Source: Flagellimonas sp. 389
GTDB taxonomy: Bacteria > Bacteroidota > Bacteroidia > Flavobacteriales > Flavobacteriaceae
NCBI RefSeq assembly: GCF_018449435.1
Contig: NZ_JAHCMU010000003.1
Coordinates: 186,001-250,000, forward strand
Length of the DNA: 64,000 bases
Direction of reading: 5' to 3'
Below, one piece after another: positions 63,493 to 64,000 of this stretch; the stretch's first letter is position 1; each line of letters begins with the position of its first letter. Under the pieces are notes generated by a model. The model searched no databases. It saw nothing but the letters and a program-made list of their open reading frames with translations, and was not told the DNA's origin. A program made the translations under genes and the position numbers.

Positions 63493-64000
63493 TTAAAAAA
63501 TCTCCGATGCCTCCTTCAATTTCTCGGTATTCTCCACGAGCATCAATTCATCTATAATTTTCTGGATGTCCCCATTGATTATGTTCTGTAAATCATAAAG
63601 GGTCAGACCAATTCTATGATCTGTTACCCTACCCTGAGGATAATTGTAGGTTCTAATTTTTGCCGAACGGTCGCCACTGCTCACCTGCGAGTTTCGTTTG
63701 GCAGCATCTTCTTCCTGCTTTTTGGCCAATTCCAAATCGTAAAGCCTTGAACGTAATACCTTAAAGGCTTTTTCTTTGTTCTTGTGCTGGGATTTCTGAT
63801 CTTGGCATTGCGCAACTAAACCCGTGGGAACGTGTGTTAATCTAACTGCAGAATAGGTAGTGTTTACCGATTGTCCACCGGGACCGGAAGAACAGAAAAA
63901 ATCGATACGTACATCTTTTGGGTCTATTTGGACATTAAAATCCTCTGCTTCTGGAATTACCATTACCGTTGCGGCACTGGTATGCACTCTGCCTTGAGTC
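63493..64000 (-). CDS. prfA: peptide chain release factor 1, C-terminal part (cut by window edge)
   Basis: Releases finished proteins at UAA and UAG. The frame runs from the stop at 63493 to the window end, about 169 residues of an expected 355-360. [23 protein letters not shown] carries the GGQ peptide-release loop; [43 protein letters not shown] and a C-terminal helix follow. HTSAATV at the visible N-terminal end is the RF1 type; the stop-codon-reading PxT loop lies outside the window. Confidence 0.93.
   Translation of the reverse strand, partial: TQGRVHTSAATVMVIPEAEDFNVQIDPKDVRIDFFCSSGPGGQSVNTTYSAVRLTHVPTGLVAQCQDQKSQHKNKEKAFKVLRSRLYDLELAKKQEEDAAKRNSQVSSGDRSAKIRTYNYPQGRVTDHRIGLTLYDLQNIINGDIQKIIDELMLVENTEKLKEASEIF

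Noticed and set aside
1..64000. tRNA, rRNA, insertion sequences, prophage
   Set aside because: No cloverleaf, rRNA core sequence, transposase or phage structural gene was seen in reading both strands.

Overview
The window is a 64 kb stretch of low-GC chromosome from a member of the Flavobacteriaceae (phylum Bacteroidota), most likely a marine one. This is inferred from Bacteroidota -7 boxes (TAnnTTTG) before many genes, from families largely confined to this phylum (PUR-alpha-like DUF3276, long NusB, DUF4856/imelysin/HTTM/TonB receptor locus, DUF6268, DUF4920, BBP2 porin), and from a lack of Shine-Dalgarno sequences. I cannot name the genus. Several genes appear to start with TTG or GTG. No rRNA, tRNA, insertion sequence, prophage or CRISPR array was seen.

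Layout. 1-3.1 kb is an accessory patch: the tail of an AraC regulator, a small membrane protein, two cassette-like genes each preceded by a related structured repeat (one gene encodes a stand-alone piece of cytochrome oxidase subunit I), and a second AraC regulator. 3.2-6.9 kb holds secreted proteins, a periplasmic thioredoxin and a DUF819 membrane protein. 7-8.5 kb is guaB. 9-15.4 kb is a leftward surface locus (DUF4856 lipoprotein, imelysin, HTTM protein, TonB receptor) with a well-formed promoter and an internal hairpin. 15.4-18.7 kb is a pyrD-DinB-LysE-HMG-CoA lyase operon. 18.9-30.3 kb has pepT, yajC, nusB, an ABC exporter, DUF3276, a large M14 peptidase, redox proteins, a 1-Cys peroxiredoxin and a cold-shock protein.

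30.4-30.8 kb contains two tiny single-span membrane proteins; a third, longer relative lies at 46.5 kb. 30.8-43.3 kb runs mostly leftward: a cyclophilin-FKBP fusion, M28 peptidase and PPK2, a sigma-54 activator without an HTH, MscS, an ABC exporter pair, dnaJ-grpE and an epimerase. 43.4-50.1 kb has mnmD, ilvE, a MazG-like enzyme, the fluoride channel, and a nitrogen module (P-II, Amt, porin). 50.1-64 kb has lipoproteins, an Lrp regulator, the fused B12-dependent acyl-CoA mutase icmF, purU, a membrane-bound AraC regulator, pyrF and the end of prfA, the last two separated by a heptamer tandem repeat.

Most of the window is ordinary core genome. The items most worth a second look are the tiny membrane protein family, the repeat-flanked cassette-like genes with the COX1-like fragment, the apparently missing start codon of the DUF6268 barrel, and the hairpins inside the imelysin and ammonium operons.
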